Source: Vibrio sp. 99-70-13A1 (GTDB lineage: Bacteria; Pseudomonadota; Gammaproteobacteria; Enterobacterales; Vibrionaceae). Taken from it: a stretch of 50,240 bases of DNA. A program made the translations under genes and the position numbers. The first letter of the stretch is position 1; each line of letters opens with the position of its first letter. Location of the stretch: the NCBI RefSeq assembly GCF_013114625.1, contig NZ_VTXD01000037.1, positions 1 to 50,240 on the forward strand, in the 5' to 3' direction. This document shows, piece by piece, positions 17,418 through 25,140 of this stretch. The notes beneath the pieces were generated by a model. It saw only the letters and a program-made list of their open reading frames with translations. It ran no database searches and had not been told where the DNA came from.

Positions 17418-18884
17418 ATGAATGCTCAATATTCTGAAACAACCGAGTTAAGCTTACCGGCACTTCGTCAGAAATTTTCCAATATAAAATTAGCGTATGA
17501 GGCTGAACCTTATAGCCCAATTGCTGATCGCATCGTTCGGTTGAACACGTTAAAAACTCGCTTGCTTGAGTCTGAAGCATTATTAGTTGAAGCGCTTAAG
17601 CAAGACTATGGTTACCGCAGCGATTTTGATTCGACAATTTGTGATTTAATGCCTGCTATTCACCATATTAACTACACACTTAAAAAATTGCCTAAGTGGG
17701 TGAAACCTCAGCGTCGAGCTGCGGGAATCATGCTCCTTCCTTCTAAAGTTGCTGTACATTATCAGCCTCTCGGTGTTGTCGGGATCATGGTGCCATGGAA
17801 TTTCCCAATTGTATTGAGTATTGCCCCTATCGCTACTGCTCTTGCTGCAGGCAACCGGATGATGGTCAAGCTGAGCGAAAATACCCCTCATACCAATAAA
17901 GTGCTGACTCAGGTTTTGGCTGAATTCGAAGATCACATCCAATGCGTAGAAGGGGAGGCGGAAATTTCATCTCACTTTAGCGCTTTGCCCTTTGATCATA
18001 TTCTATTTACCGGCTCTACTACGGTTGGCAAATTAGTAGCAAAATCGGCTGCGGAAAATTTGACTCCGATTACTTTGGAACTTGGTGGGAAATCCCCAGT
18101 CATCATTGCTCCTGACGCCGATCTTGAAAAAGCTGTAGACGCGATATTAGTCGGCAAGTCGATTAATGCTGGGCAGATTTGTATCGCCCCTGACTATGTG
18201 ATGTTACCTAAAGGTAAGGAAAGCCAATTTGTCGATTTATATCTGAAAAAATTCCAGAAGATATATATTAAGAAAGGCAAAGTGAAAGGGGTTAGCCACA
18301 TCATCAATGATAGGCAGCATCAAAGGTTATTGAATGTTGTTGAAGATGCCACAGTACAAGGCGCTAAACTTCATACGATTGATAAACAAAACCTCACCAT
18401 CGATGGTTCGAATATGAGTGCTGCTGAGGAATCCAGTAAAAGCCGATTAATGCTTCCTCACTTACTGACTCAAACCTCTGATCAAATGTTAGTGATGAAA
18501 GAGGAGATCTTTGGTCCCATTTTACCTGTAATGACTTACGAGAAATTGGAAGAATGCATTCAATACATTAATCAGCGCCCACGACCTTTGGCGCTTTACC
18601 TCATGACCAATGACTCAAACATTAAGCGTGATATTTTAGATAATACGCACAGTGGGTCGGTAGGGATTAATGAAACGTTACTGCAAATTTCAGCTGATGA
18701 CGCACCTTTTGGTGGCATTGGTCAGTCGGGTATTGGTCGATATCATGGGGTGGAAGGATTCCAAACTTTCTCTCATGCAAAAACAGTACTTTGGACCTCA
18801 AGCTGGTTACCAAGAGCACGGATTATGATGAGATATCAAAGAATGCTGCTAAAGACCTTAAAACGCCTGTTTTTAACTAAATAA
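17418..18884 (+). CDS. Aldehyde dehydrogenase, coniferyl-aldehyde dehydrogenase type
   Basis: 488 residues of the NAD(P)-dependent aldehyde dehydrogenase superfamily. Motifs in order: MVPWNFPIVLSIAPIATALAAGN (cofactor-binding strand, about residues 125-147), FTGSTTVGK (about 196-204), ELGGKSPVII with the general-base Glu (about 220-229), and NAGQICIAPDYVMLP with the catalytic Cys (about 252-266). The IAPDYV sequence after the Cys is characteristic of the coniferyl-aldehyde dehydrogenase (CalB-like) branch. The basic and hydrophobic C-terminal tail (RIMMRYQRMLLKTLKRLF) could associate with membrane. The substrate in a marine vibrio may be a fatty or aromatic aldehyde. Monocistronic, with a terminator after it. 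Confidence 0.9.
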   Translation: MNAQYSETTELSLPALRQKFSNIKLAYEAEPYSPIADRIVRLNTLKTRLLESEALLVEALKQDYGYRSDFDSTICDLMPAIHHINYTLKKLPKWVKPQRRAAGIMLLPSKVAVHYQPLGVVGIMVPWNFPIVLSIAPIATALAAGNRMMVKLSENTPHTNKVLTQVLAEFEDHIQCVEGEAEISSHFSALPFDHILFTGSTTVGKLVAKSAAENLTPITLELGGKSPVIIAPDADLEKAVDAILVGKSINAGQICIAPDYVMLPKGKESQFVDLYLKKFQKIYIKKGKVKGVSHIINDRQHQRLLNVVEDATVQGAKLHTIDKQNLTIDGSNMSAAEESSKSRLMLPHLLTQTSDQMLVMKEEIFGPILPVMTYEKLEECIQYINQRPRPLALYLMTNDSNIKRDILDNTHSGSVGINETLLQISADDAPFGGIGQSGIGRYHGVEGFQTFSHAKTVLWTSSWLPRARIMMRYQRMLLKTLKRLFLTK

Positions 18885-18903
18885 AATCAGCAAATCGATA
18901 GTC

Positions 18904-18937
18904 AAAGCCTGCGTATTACGTGGGCTTTTGCATTTTT
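18904..18937 (+). terminator. Intrinsic terminator of the aldehyde dehydrogenase gene
   Basis: AAAGCC (18904-18909) with GGCTTT (18923-18928), enclosing an inner CGT/ACG pairing, followed by TGCATTTTTAA. It begins 19 nt after the stop. Confidence 0.7.
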
Positions 18938-18976
18938 AAGTGGTGACGAAATCGAAATTGAATCACTCATAACACA

Positions 18977-19000
18977 TCAAATGATATCGATTTCATTTGA
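18977..19000. promoter_or_regulatory. Perfect inverted repeat, possible operator upstream of nupC
   Basis: TCAAATGA (18977-18984) and TCATTTGA (18993-19000) are perfect inverted copies around TATCGATT. The size and symmetry suit a dimeric regulator. The repressor or activator is not identified. The surrounding 18941-19195 is non-coding leader with this site, the LacI-type site and the CRP-like site. Confidence 0.4.
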
Positions 19001-19029
19001 ATTTTAATGATTCTGCCTAATAAATAATC

Positions 19030-19068
19030 GCGCGAACGTTTGCCTGAAAAAATGTGATGAAAGTCTCG
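19030..19068 (+). promoter_or_regulatory. LacI-family (PurR/CytR-like) operator and CRP-like site of nupC
   Basis: The 16-mer GCGCGAACGTTTGCCT (19030-19045) matches the PurR consensus ACGCAAACGTTTGCGT at 13 of 16 positions, including the central CG. TGTGA at 19053-19057, with TCTCG after a 6-bp spacer, resembles a CRP site with one good half. Together they suggest purine/nucleoside plus catabolite control of the nucleoside transporter gene, as known for nupC in enterobacteria (CytR and CRP). Which LacI-family protein binds is inference. Confidence 0.5.
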
Positions 19069-19195
19069 TTTATCTATTTATACTTCTCTTCCGGTTTTAA
19101 GCCGAAGCTTAGCCAATACAAGCCGTCACATGGATTTGTGAATGACCCCAAGGACTGGACCAGCTACGTTCCACTGCTTGTATAAGGTGATCTAC

Positions 19196-19375
19196 ATGAA
19201 TAATCCATTGCTACACCCTCTATCGTTGTTACCCACACAGCCGCTATTTACTCAGCCGCTATTTACTCAGCCGCTATTTACCCAGTCGCTATTTACACCA
19301 TCGCGTCGCTTTCTGCTTGCGATCCTTTGTCCTGCTCCTTTGATGTCATTCGCTTGGCTCTTGTTCACTCTTTAA
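19196..19375 (+). CDS. Small ORF with four QPLFT-type repeats, directly upstream of nupC
   Basis: A 59-codon ORF from the ATG at 19196, preceded by AAGGTGA (19184-19190) at good spacing, stopping 18 nt before nupC. Residues 15-34 are four copies of Q-P/S-L-F-T, encoded by a 15-bp tandem repeat. The C-terminal third is hydrophobic (FLLAILCPAPLMSFAWLLF) and could be a membrane helix. I recognise no family. It may be a translated leader that couples to nupC, a small membrane protein, or fortuitous. The good ribosome site and spacing argue for translation. Confidence 0.45.
   Translation: MNNPLLHPLSLLPTQPLFTQPLFTQPLFTQSLFTPSRRFLLAILCPAPLMSFAWLLFTL
19238..19297 (+). repeat. 15-bp tandem repeat, four copies
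   Basis: Unit CAGCCGCTATTTACT at 19238, 19253, 19268 and 19283. The first two copies are identical; the third ends in C, and the fourth has CAGTCG and ends in A. The unit is a multiple of three and keeps the reading frame of the surrounding small ORF. Confidence 0.9.
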
Positions 19376-19393
19376 GGATTACTAGGACACAAT

Positions 19394-20602
19394 ATGAATA
19401 TTTTATTTGGTTTTGTCGGCGTAATTGCGCTGATGGCTTGCGCATACCTATTATCTGAACGCCGCTCGGCAATTAACTGGAAAACCGTTAGCCGAGCTTT
19501 CCTATTACAAATCAGTTTTGCTGCATTGGTGCTGTATTTCCCTTGGGGGCAAATGGCATTAACGAGTTTAAGCAGTGGCGTTTCCAGCCTGCTGGGTTTT
19601 GCTGATGCAGGCATTGCCTTTTTGTTTGGTGGTCTGGCAACAGAGGGCTTCATCTTTGCAGTTCGTGTTCTGCCAATCATCATCTTTTTCAGTGCATTAA
19701 TCTCAGCGCTGTATTACTTAGGCATCATGCAAAAAGTGATTCAAGTTTTAGGCGGTGCAGTACAAAAACTGCTAGGTACGAGTAAAGCTGAATCACTGGT
19801 CGCAACGGGTAATATTTTCCTTTCTCAAGGTGAGTCGCCTCTACTTATTCGCCCATTCTTAAAAAGCATGACTCGCTCAGAACTGTTTGCAGTAATGGCT
19901 GGTGGTATGGCTTCAGTTGCTGGCAGTGTGCTTGGCGGCTATGCGGGATTAGGTGTTGAACTTAAATACCTGATTGCAGCAAGTTTTATGGCGGCACCTG
20001 GTAGCTTGTTGATGGCGAAAATCATTGTTCCAGAAACTGGTACGCCAAGTGATTACGAACACATCGAGTTAGATAAAGCGGACCAAAGCAATGTAATTGA
20101 TGCATTAGCAAGCGGTGCGATGAATGGTATGAAGGTAGCCGTTGCTGTCGGTACTATGCTGATTGCTTTCGTGAGTGTGATTGCGATGGTGAACACTGGT
20201 CTTGAAAGCTTAGGTGAAGTCTTTGGTTTTGCTGGCATTACGCTGCAAGCTATCTTTGGTTACTTATTCTCACCTTTGGCGTGGTTAATCGGTATCCCTG
20301 CAGATGAAGTGTTGATGGCAGGTTCGTACATTGGCCAGAAAGTTGTGATGAACGAGTTTGTTGCTTTCATTGATTTTGTGGAAAACAAAGCGCTGCTTTC
20401 TGAGCATAGCCAAGTGATCATCACCTTTGCATTGTGTGGTTTCGCCAATATTGGTTCTATTGCGATTCAGCTTGGTTCAATTGGTGTGATAGCGCCAGAG
20501 CGACGTGCAGAAGTGGCAAATCTAGGTTTGAAAGCCGTTGCTGCGGGTACGTTAGCAAACTTAATGAGTGCTTGTTTAGCGGGTATCTTCTTCTTGCTTT
20601 AG
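19394..20602 (+). CDS. Concentrative nucleoside transporter, NupC family
   Basis: 402 residues and about 8-10 hydrophobic segments. Family motifs are GFADAGIAFLFGGL, FAVRVLPIIIFFSALIS, VATGNIFLSQGESPLLIRPF (the Q-x-E-x-P substrate-binding region, about residues 136-155), MAGGMASVAGSVLGGYAGLG and, near the end, FALCGFANIGSIAIQLGSIG, which carries the second N-x-x-S-type binding loop. CNT transporters take up nucleosides with H+ or Na+. The upstream region has LacI-type and CRP-like sites, and an SD (AGGAC) precedes the ATG. A heptamer repeat array and a strong terminator follow. Which of the several vibrio NupC paralogues this is cannot be told. Confidence 0.92.
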   Translation: MNILFGFVGVIALMACAYLLSERRSAINWKTVSRAFLLQISFAALVLYFPWGQMALTSLSSGVSSLLGFADAGIAFLFGGLATEGFIFAVRVLPIIIFFSALISALYYLGIMQKVIQVLGGAVQKLLGTSKAESLVATGNIFLSQGESPLLIRPFLKSMTRSELFAVMAGGMASVAGSVLGGYAGLGVELKYLIAASFMAAPGSLLMAKIIVPETGTPSDYEHIELDKADQSNVIDALASGAMNGMKVAVAVGTMLIAFVSVIAMVNTGLESLGEVFGFAGITLQAIFGYLFSPLAWLIGIPADEVLMAGSYIGQKVVMNEFVAFIDFVENKALLSEHSQVIITFALCGFANIGSIAIQLGSIGVIAPERRAEVANLGLKAVAAGTLANLMSACLAGIFFLL

Positions 20603-20647
20603 TTCTCGACTGAAGCTTGGGTTTTCTTTATGTGATTTTGCGTAGAA

Positions 20648-20689
20648 GACTTAAGACTTAAGACTTAAGACTTAAGACTTAAGACTTAA
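20648..20689 (+). repeat. Heptanucleotide array GACTTAA, six copies
   Basis: Six perfect copies of GACTTAA, then GACCC. It lies 46 nt after the nupC stop and just before the nupC terminator, so it is transcribed in the 3' UTR. Read in the sense direction of nupC it fits GNNNTAA, as do the arrays at 23520 and 35756. Confidence 0.95.
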
Positions 20690-20717
20690 GACCCAAGCCA
20701 TTTCAAATTAGGAATGC

Positions 20718-20766
20718 AAAAGGGCATACAATTATCACTAGATATAGATGGTTGTATGCCCTTTTT
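20718..20766 (+). terminator. Strong intrinsic terminator of nupC
   Basis: AAAAGGGCATACAA (20718-20731) pairs perfectly over 14 bp with TTGTATGCCCTTTT (20752-20765) across a 20-nt loop, with a T-tract. The remaining 20767-20914 before the minus-strand gene holds only a weaker hairpin (AAGCTC-TCAT-GAGCTT near 20818-20833) and no gene. Confidence 0.85.
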
Positions 20767-20914
20767 ATACGAAAAATCCTAGCGTTAAATTATGGTCTTA
20801 AAGCTTTATCTTAAATAAGCTCTCATGAGCTTTAATAAGACAATAGCTCAGTCTGTAACTCAGTAGCTAGCAGCTAAGAAGCTTTATAGCTTACGGCTAA
20901 TCGTTGTTTTGTGA

Positions 20915-22969
20915 TTAGCTTGCTGCGAGTGGTTTCGATTCTGGGTATAAGTTCAACTCAAGTACCTGCTCAAAAGGCATCGGCTTATAAAAATAGAAGC
21001 CTTGAATCAGGTTGATGTTTTGCTCTGAAATGAAGTCGAGTTCTTCTTTTTCTTCTACCCCCTCAACCACCACGGTTGCGCCACCAATTTGCACTAATTG
21101 GCTGGTAAGTTTAAACAGCTCTTTGCCTTTATCACTGGCTAGGTTAATCACAAATGAGCGATCGATTTTTACTTTATCGAACTCAAATTTTGATAAGTAA
21201 CCAAGTGATGAAAAGCCCGCACCAAAATCATCTAACGCGACAGATATTCCAGATGCTCTAAGTTCATCGACTGTCTGCTTGGTTTTCTTCTCATCTTTCA
21301 CAAGCACATCTTCTGTGATTTCAAGTTCAACTTGATGAGTTTGTAATGCGCTGCTATCGATCAGCTTCCGCATGCTATTAGCAAAATTGTCGATTAATAA
21401 AGTGTCAGACGAAACGTTGATCGATACTTTGAAGTGGTCAGAATTTGCAAAGGGAGCAACCTCATGTAAGGCTTTTTCAATCACCCACAAATCGAGATCT
21501 TGCATAATACCTAAGCTGGCGAAGCTTGAAAGGAAGTAGGGTGGCGTGATTTTCCCATCAAACCCTTTATGTCTAATAAGGACTTCTAGCCCAACGACTT
21601 GCTGGTGAGTGATGTCATATTGAGGTTGGTAGAACAGCGTAAATTCACCACTTTCTTGTAAGTCATTTAAGCATTTTTGTGCTGAGATATTATTAGATAA
21701 GTGAGGAATAAATGTATTCGTGGACTGACCTTTGGATACATCATCACTGTTAAAAAATTCTTTTGAAGCAGAGTTAGTAAAGATATGTCGAGTGCGCCCG
21801 AGATCTTCATAACGTCTGAAAAATGGTAAATAGAACAACACGCCGATACCGATAATCAGTGCTTGTAAAATAGCGCCGTTAATCGAATTTCCTGTCCCAA
21901 TGTAGCCACTGATTAAAGGAGGGGTCATCCAACTCATTACTTCAGAAACAGGCGGAACAAAGCCAAGACTTGTCGCAATATAGGCAATGATCAAACTGAA
22001 TATTGGTACCACCAAAAATGGAATAATGAGAATAGGATTAAACATGATTGGCAGACCGTAAATGACGGGCTCATTGATATTAAAGAGGCTCAAGATCAAA
22101 ACAGCGCAGCCAAGTTTTTTATAGCTGTTATTGCGTGAGAATAAGATCATGCAAATAACTAAGGATAAGGTATTACCTGCGCCACCTAACCCCGCATAGA
22201 AGTCATAAAAATTACTGGTAAGGATAGGTAAAGGTGTTCCCAGAGCTTGGTGCTGCTCCACCAACTGCATGCTCAGATGGTAGATCTCACTTTTGTAAGA
22301 CGCGAGAACGATATGACCATTAATTCCAATAGCCCAAAATAGGTTTCGTGCCAATTCATAAATAATACCATCCATTAATGAATGTGGGTCTAAGTGAGGG
22401 AAATAGCTGGCAATCACTACATCTTCGAAGATGATGTGCCTAAGTATGTAACTGATTGTCGAAAACGAAAAGACCAAAATGCTGCTAGAAAGAATCATAG
22501 AAATGGACTTTTCAACGACATTCGGGAGTTCTATTTTTTGGCGTTTGCGTTTTTGTTTAGTGAGCTTTAAACAAAAACAGACAGCTATAGGCAGTAAGAT
22601 CGCTAATGGGTAATTGGTAGGAATAACCGTGCCGACTTTAAGCAACTCCCATTGATAACTCACAATAAAGTAGATCACTATGGATGGTGTGATTAAAGAT
22701 ATCCTTTCGAGCTTGTGCATTGAAGCCAGAAATTGGGAATAATATACAATCAGCAAGATAGGAAAAAGTTGCCACACAAGGGTGCTGATGCTGTACAGAC
22801 GTTGTGAAAACTCATGTAACTCAAAGTAAGATGCGGCATTACCAAGCAACATGCAAAATGCAGAAATTAAAGAGACGGGCAGGAGCATAATAAAAACATT
22901 ACAGACTCCGTTGATATACGGGTTATCTGAAATCAGGGAAACGGCTCGTGCTAATGAATGCTTAAACAT
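20915..22969 (-). CDS. PTS EIIC-like membrane domain fused to an EAL phosphodiesterase domain
   Basis: About 684 residues from the ATG at 22969 (MFKHSLARAV); an ATG at 23014 in frame is possible. Neither start has a good ribosome site. The N-terminal 400 residues form about ten hydrophobic segments with marks of cellobiose/lactose-type EIIC: GGAGNTLSLVICMILFSRN and FNINEPVIYGLPIMFNPIL. The C-terminal 240 residues are an EAL domain: FYQPQYDI, then EVLIR (EVL in place of EAL), SINVSSDTL, VELEITED, ALDDFGAGFSSL, KIDRSF, EGVE and LIQGFYFYKPM. The acidic, Asn, Lys and Gln residues that bind metal and cyclic-di-GMP are all present, so it is probably active. No EIIA or EIIB is nearby. The EIIC part may act as a sugar sensor. 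Confidence 0.88.
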   Translation of the reverse strand: MFKHSLARAVSLISDNPYINGVCNVFIMLLPVSLISAFCMLLGNAASYFELHEFSQRLYSISTLVWQLFPILLIVYYSQFLASMHKLERISLITPSIVIYFIVSYQWELLKVGTVIPTNYPLAILLPIAVCFCLKLTKQKRKRQKIELPNVVEKSISMILSSSILVFSFSTISYILRHIIFEDVVIASYFPHLDPHSLMDGIIYELARNLFWAIGINGHIVLASYKSEIYHLSMQLVEQHQALGTPLPILTSNFYDFYAGLGGAGNTLSLVICMILFSRNNSYKKLGCAVLILSLFNINEPVIYGLPIMFNPILIIPFLVVPIFSLIIAYIATSLGFVPPVSEVMSWMTPPLISGYIGTGNSINGAILQALIIGIGVLFYLPFFRRYEDLGRTRHIFTNSASKEFFNSDDVSKGQSTNTFIPHLSNNISAQKCLNDLQESGEFTLFYQPQYDITHQQVVGLEVLIRHKGFDGKITPPYFLSSFASLGIMQDLDLWVIEKALHEVAPFANSDHFKVSINVSSDTLLIDNFANSMRKLIDSSALQTHQVELEITEDVLVKDEKKTKQTVDELRASGISVALDDFGAGFSSLGYLSKFEFDKVKIDRSFVINLASDKGKELFKLTSQLVQIGGATVVVEGVEEKEELDFISEQNINLIQGFYFYKPMPFEQVLELNLYPESKPLAAS

Positions 22970-23204
22970 TATTATTGGTCGTAAAATAGGCTTATGTGCG
23001 CGCATTATAGGCATGCCATTCTCTATAATCCATATTAATGTGAATTTTTTTTGATTATTTTGGGTGTACTTAGTTACAAACTTGGAAAACTACCTATTTA
23101 TCATAATAGAGTGGCTTTTTCTGGTGATGTATACTGTTAGAAATGTCATTATTCATCATTACTAATTAAGCTTTATTCCCAAGGCTATGGGTGAGGTTAA
23201 AGTT

Positions 23205-23471
23205 ATGAACTTTAAAGTTATTTTCGGTATCGTTTCGGTATTGTGTGGATTGTTTGGCGCTTCTTATTTGATCGTAGGTGGTTCGCACTTTCCAATGTCA
23301 CAGTGGCCACAAGAAGCCTTTCAAGGATTAATTTTCACAATCGTTTGGGGTTTTGGTGTGTCTAAATTTGTCGCCTCCGCATTCTCTTTATTGGTCTTTT
23401 TTACTGTAGGTGTTGTGAGCTACGCTATCGGTTTTAAATTGGCGAGCTTTATTCCGGGGCAAGAAGATTAG
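23205..23471 (+). CDS. Small membrane protein of unknown function
   Basis: 88 residues from the ATG at 23205, preceded by GTGAGG (23191-23196) 8 nt upstream; an upstream ATG at 23187 would add six residues. It has three hydrophobic segments (VIFGIVSVLCGLFGASYLIVGG; FQGLIFTIVWGFGVSKFVASAF; LLVFFTVGVVSYAIGFKLASF) and almost no charged residues between them. I recognise no family. It is divergent from the EIIC-EAL gene across 23014-23187. A heptamer repeat array follows 3'. Confidence 0.65.
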   Translation: MNFKVIFGIVSVLCGLFGASYLIVGGSHFPMSQWPQEAFQGLIFTIVWGFGVSKFVASAFSLLVFFTVGVVSYAIGFKLASFIPGQED

Positions 23472-23513
23472 TCACTATTTGGCTTCCATCAATCAGTCGT
23501 CGTAAAATCTTCC

Positions 23514-23583
23514 TAGTAAGCAGTAAGCAGTAAGCAGTAAGCAGTAAGCAGTAAGCAGTAAGCAGTAAGCAGTAAGCAGTAAG
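23514..23583 (+). repeat. Heptanucleotide array CAGTAAG (= GCAGTAA), nine perfect copies
   Basis: One degenerate copy (TAGTAAG, 23514-23520) is followed by nine perfect CAGTAAG units (23521-23583). In the sense direction of the upstream small gene (stop at 23471) the unit reads GCAGTAA. The array starts about 44 nt after that stop. Further on, GCTCAG and CTGAGC (about 23593-23628) followed by TCTGTTTTTC may be a long-loop terminator. Confidence 0.95.
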
Positions 23584-23721
23584 CCTAAACATCGCTCAGC
23601 CGCCTTTTAATCATATCGACACTGAGCTCTGTTTTTCTTTTCAATAAATTCCATTTTTAAGCGAGCGTTAACCCTGCCTTAACCTATCAGTTGTTAATTT
23701 GTCTTCATTCTTACAGGAGAC

Positions 23722-25140
23722 ATGAAGATGACACTGAATCTTCCTTTAAAACATTCCGTGCTTTCGCTGGTTTTAGTCGGCTTGATTGGTTGTAGCTCAA
23801 CGAATCAAGCGGATTACACGGTACTAGCCGAGCAAATAACCGCTTCTACAAATCAACAATTGTTGCTGGAGCTCATTCAACAATCCAATTTATCCGCCCA
23901 AGGTAGCGAAGAAAACCAAGCTGAATCATCCATACAGATTACAGACTTGGTGAGCTTGCCGGAGCTGGACACTTTCATTACTCAAGCACTTGAAACTAAT
24001 CCTAGTTTTCAGCAAAGCGTCGTGGCGTTAAATATCGCTTACGCTCAGCAAGGTATTACCGCAGCAGATCGCTTGCCAACGGTTGAAGCTAGCTTTAGTG
24101 GTAAAGCGCAAGAAGATAGCGATGATACTTATACCACCGACCTTACTGTTGGCTGGGAGTTGGATTTGTGGCAAAAGCTTGCTGATAGCAGCAATGCATC
24201 AATGAAAGATGTAATGAGTTCACAAGCGAGTTTACAAGGTGCGCAAGACTTAGTGGTGGCTAACTTGATGCGTACGTGGCTAGAAATTAGCTTAAAACAG
24301 CAATTGGTTACGATTGAAGAGCAGCGTTTAGTAGTGCTTGAGAACAATGAAGGTTTGGTATTAGCCAGATACAAATCTGGGCTAGGAAGCTTAGAAGATC
24401 TCGATAATGCTAAATCTAACAGCGCATCAACTAAGGCAACCCTAGCTGACTACCGAGAGCAACTTGCAAGCAGTAAACGCAGTCTAACTTTGTTAACGGG
24501 TCAATGGGTTGGCGAGTCATTAGACGTGTCTATTCCGGTGATTTTCCCTGAAGTGTTAAATCCATTAGACATGATGCCGGATCAAAACCTATCTCGCAGA
24601 CCCGATCTCCAATCTGCGTTTTTGAATATTGAAGCGGAAGCCCTAAGAACGGATGCTGCCTATAAAGCAATGCTCCCATCGATCAGCCTTTCAGCAAGTT
24701 TAAGTGACATGGCTGAGTCACCAAGTGAAGCATTACTGACAGGTCCGCTATGGAGTGTATTGGGGCAAGTGTCAGCGCCTTTATTTCAAGGTGGGAAATT
24801 GAAGTCACAAGCGGAAGTGGCGCAGTTAACAACAGAGCAAACCTATTGGGCTTATCAAGAAACACTGCTTAATGCGGTCAATGAAGTTGAAAATACTATG
24901 GGACAAGAAGGCTCATTAGCACTTCAGCAACAACATTTGGCACTTGCTTTAGAAAGCGCTCAACGCAGCTTTGTCAGCTATAAAGAAAAGTATCGTCAGG
25001 GTTTGGTCGACATTTTTGATCTCCTTACCGTTCAGCAGCAAACCTACGATCTTGAAGCACAACTTACTCAAACTATTTATAACCGCTTAGTAAACCGAAT
25101 TGATTTAGGTCTAGCACTTGGCTTAGGAGCATCCGCATGA
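23722..25140 (+). CDS. Outer-membrane efflux lipoprotein, TolC/NodT family
   Basis: 472 residues. The signal sequence ends in LIGCSS, a lipobox (Cys at about residue 24), so it is lipidated. The two repeated TolC-type halves are visible: ELDTFITQALETNPSFQQSV and GWELDLWQKLADSSNASMKD (about residues 81-155), then RRPDLQSAFLNIEAEALRTDAAYKAMLPSISL (about 293-324) and YKEKYRQGLVDIFDLLTVQQQTYD near the end. It forms the outer-membrane channel for the adaptor and RND pump that follow; stop and start overlap as ATGA with the next gene. CAGGAG precedes the ATG. Confidence 0.92.
   Translation: MKMTLNLPLKHSVLSLVLVGLIGCSSTNQADYTVLAEQITASTNQQLLLELIQQSNLSAQGSEENQAESSIQITDLVSLPELDTFITQALETNPSFQQSVVALNIAYAQQGITAADRLPTVEASFSGKAQEDSDDTYTTDLTVGWELDLWQKLADSSNASMKDVMSSQASLQGAQDLVVANLMRTWLEISLKQQLVTIEEQRLVVLENNEGLVLARYKSGLGSLEDLDNAKSNSASTKATLADYREQLASSKRSLTLLTGQWVGESLDVSIPVIFPEVLNPLDMMPDQNLSRRPDLQSAFLNIEAEALRTDAAYKAMLPSISLSASLSDMAESPSEALLTGPLWSVLGQVSAPLFQGGKLKSQAEVAQLTTEQTYWAYQETLLNAVNEVENTMGQEGSLALQQQHLALALESAQRSFVSYKEKYRQGLVDIFDLLTVQQQTYDLEAQLTQTIYNRLVNRIDLGLALGLGASA

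Noticed and set aside
17293..17580. A 95-residue minus-strand ORF over the start of the aldehyde dehydrogenase gene
   Set aside because: It overlaps the clearly coding plus-strand gene and shows no family feature or ribosome site.
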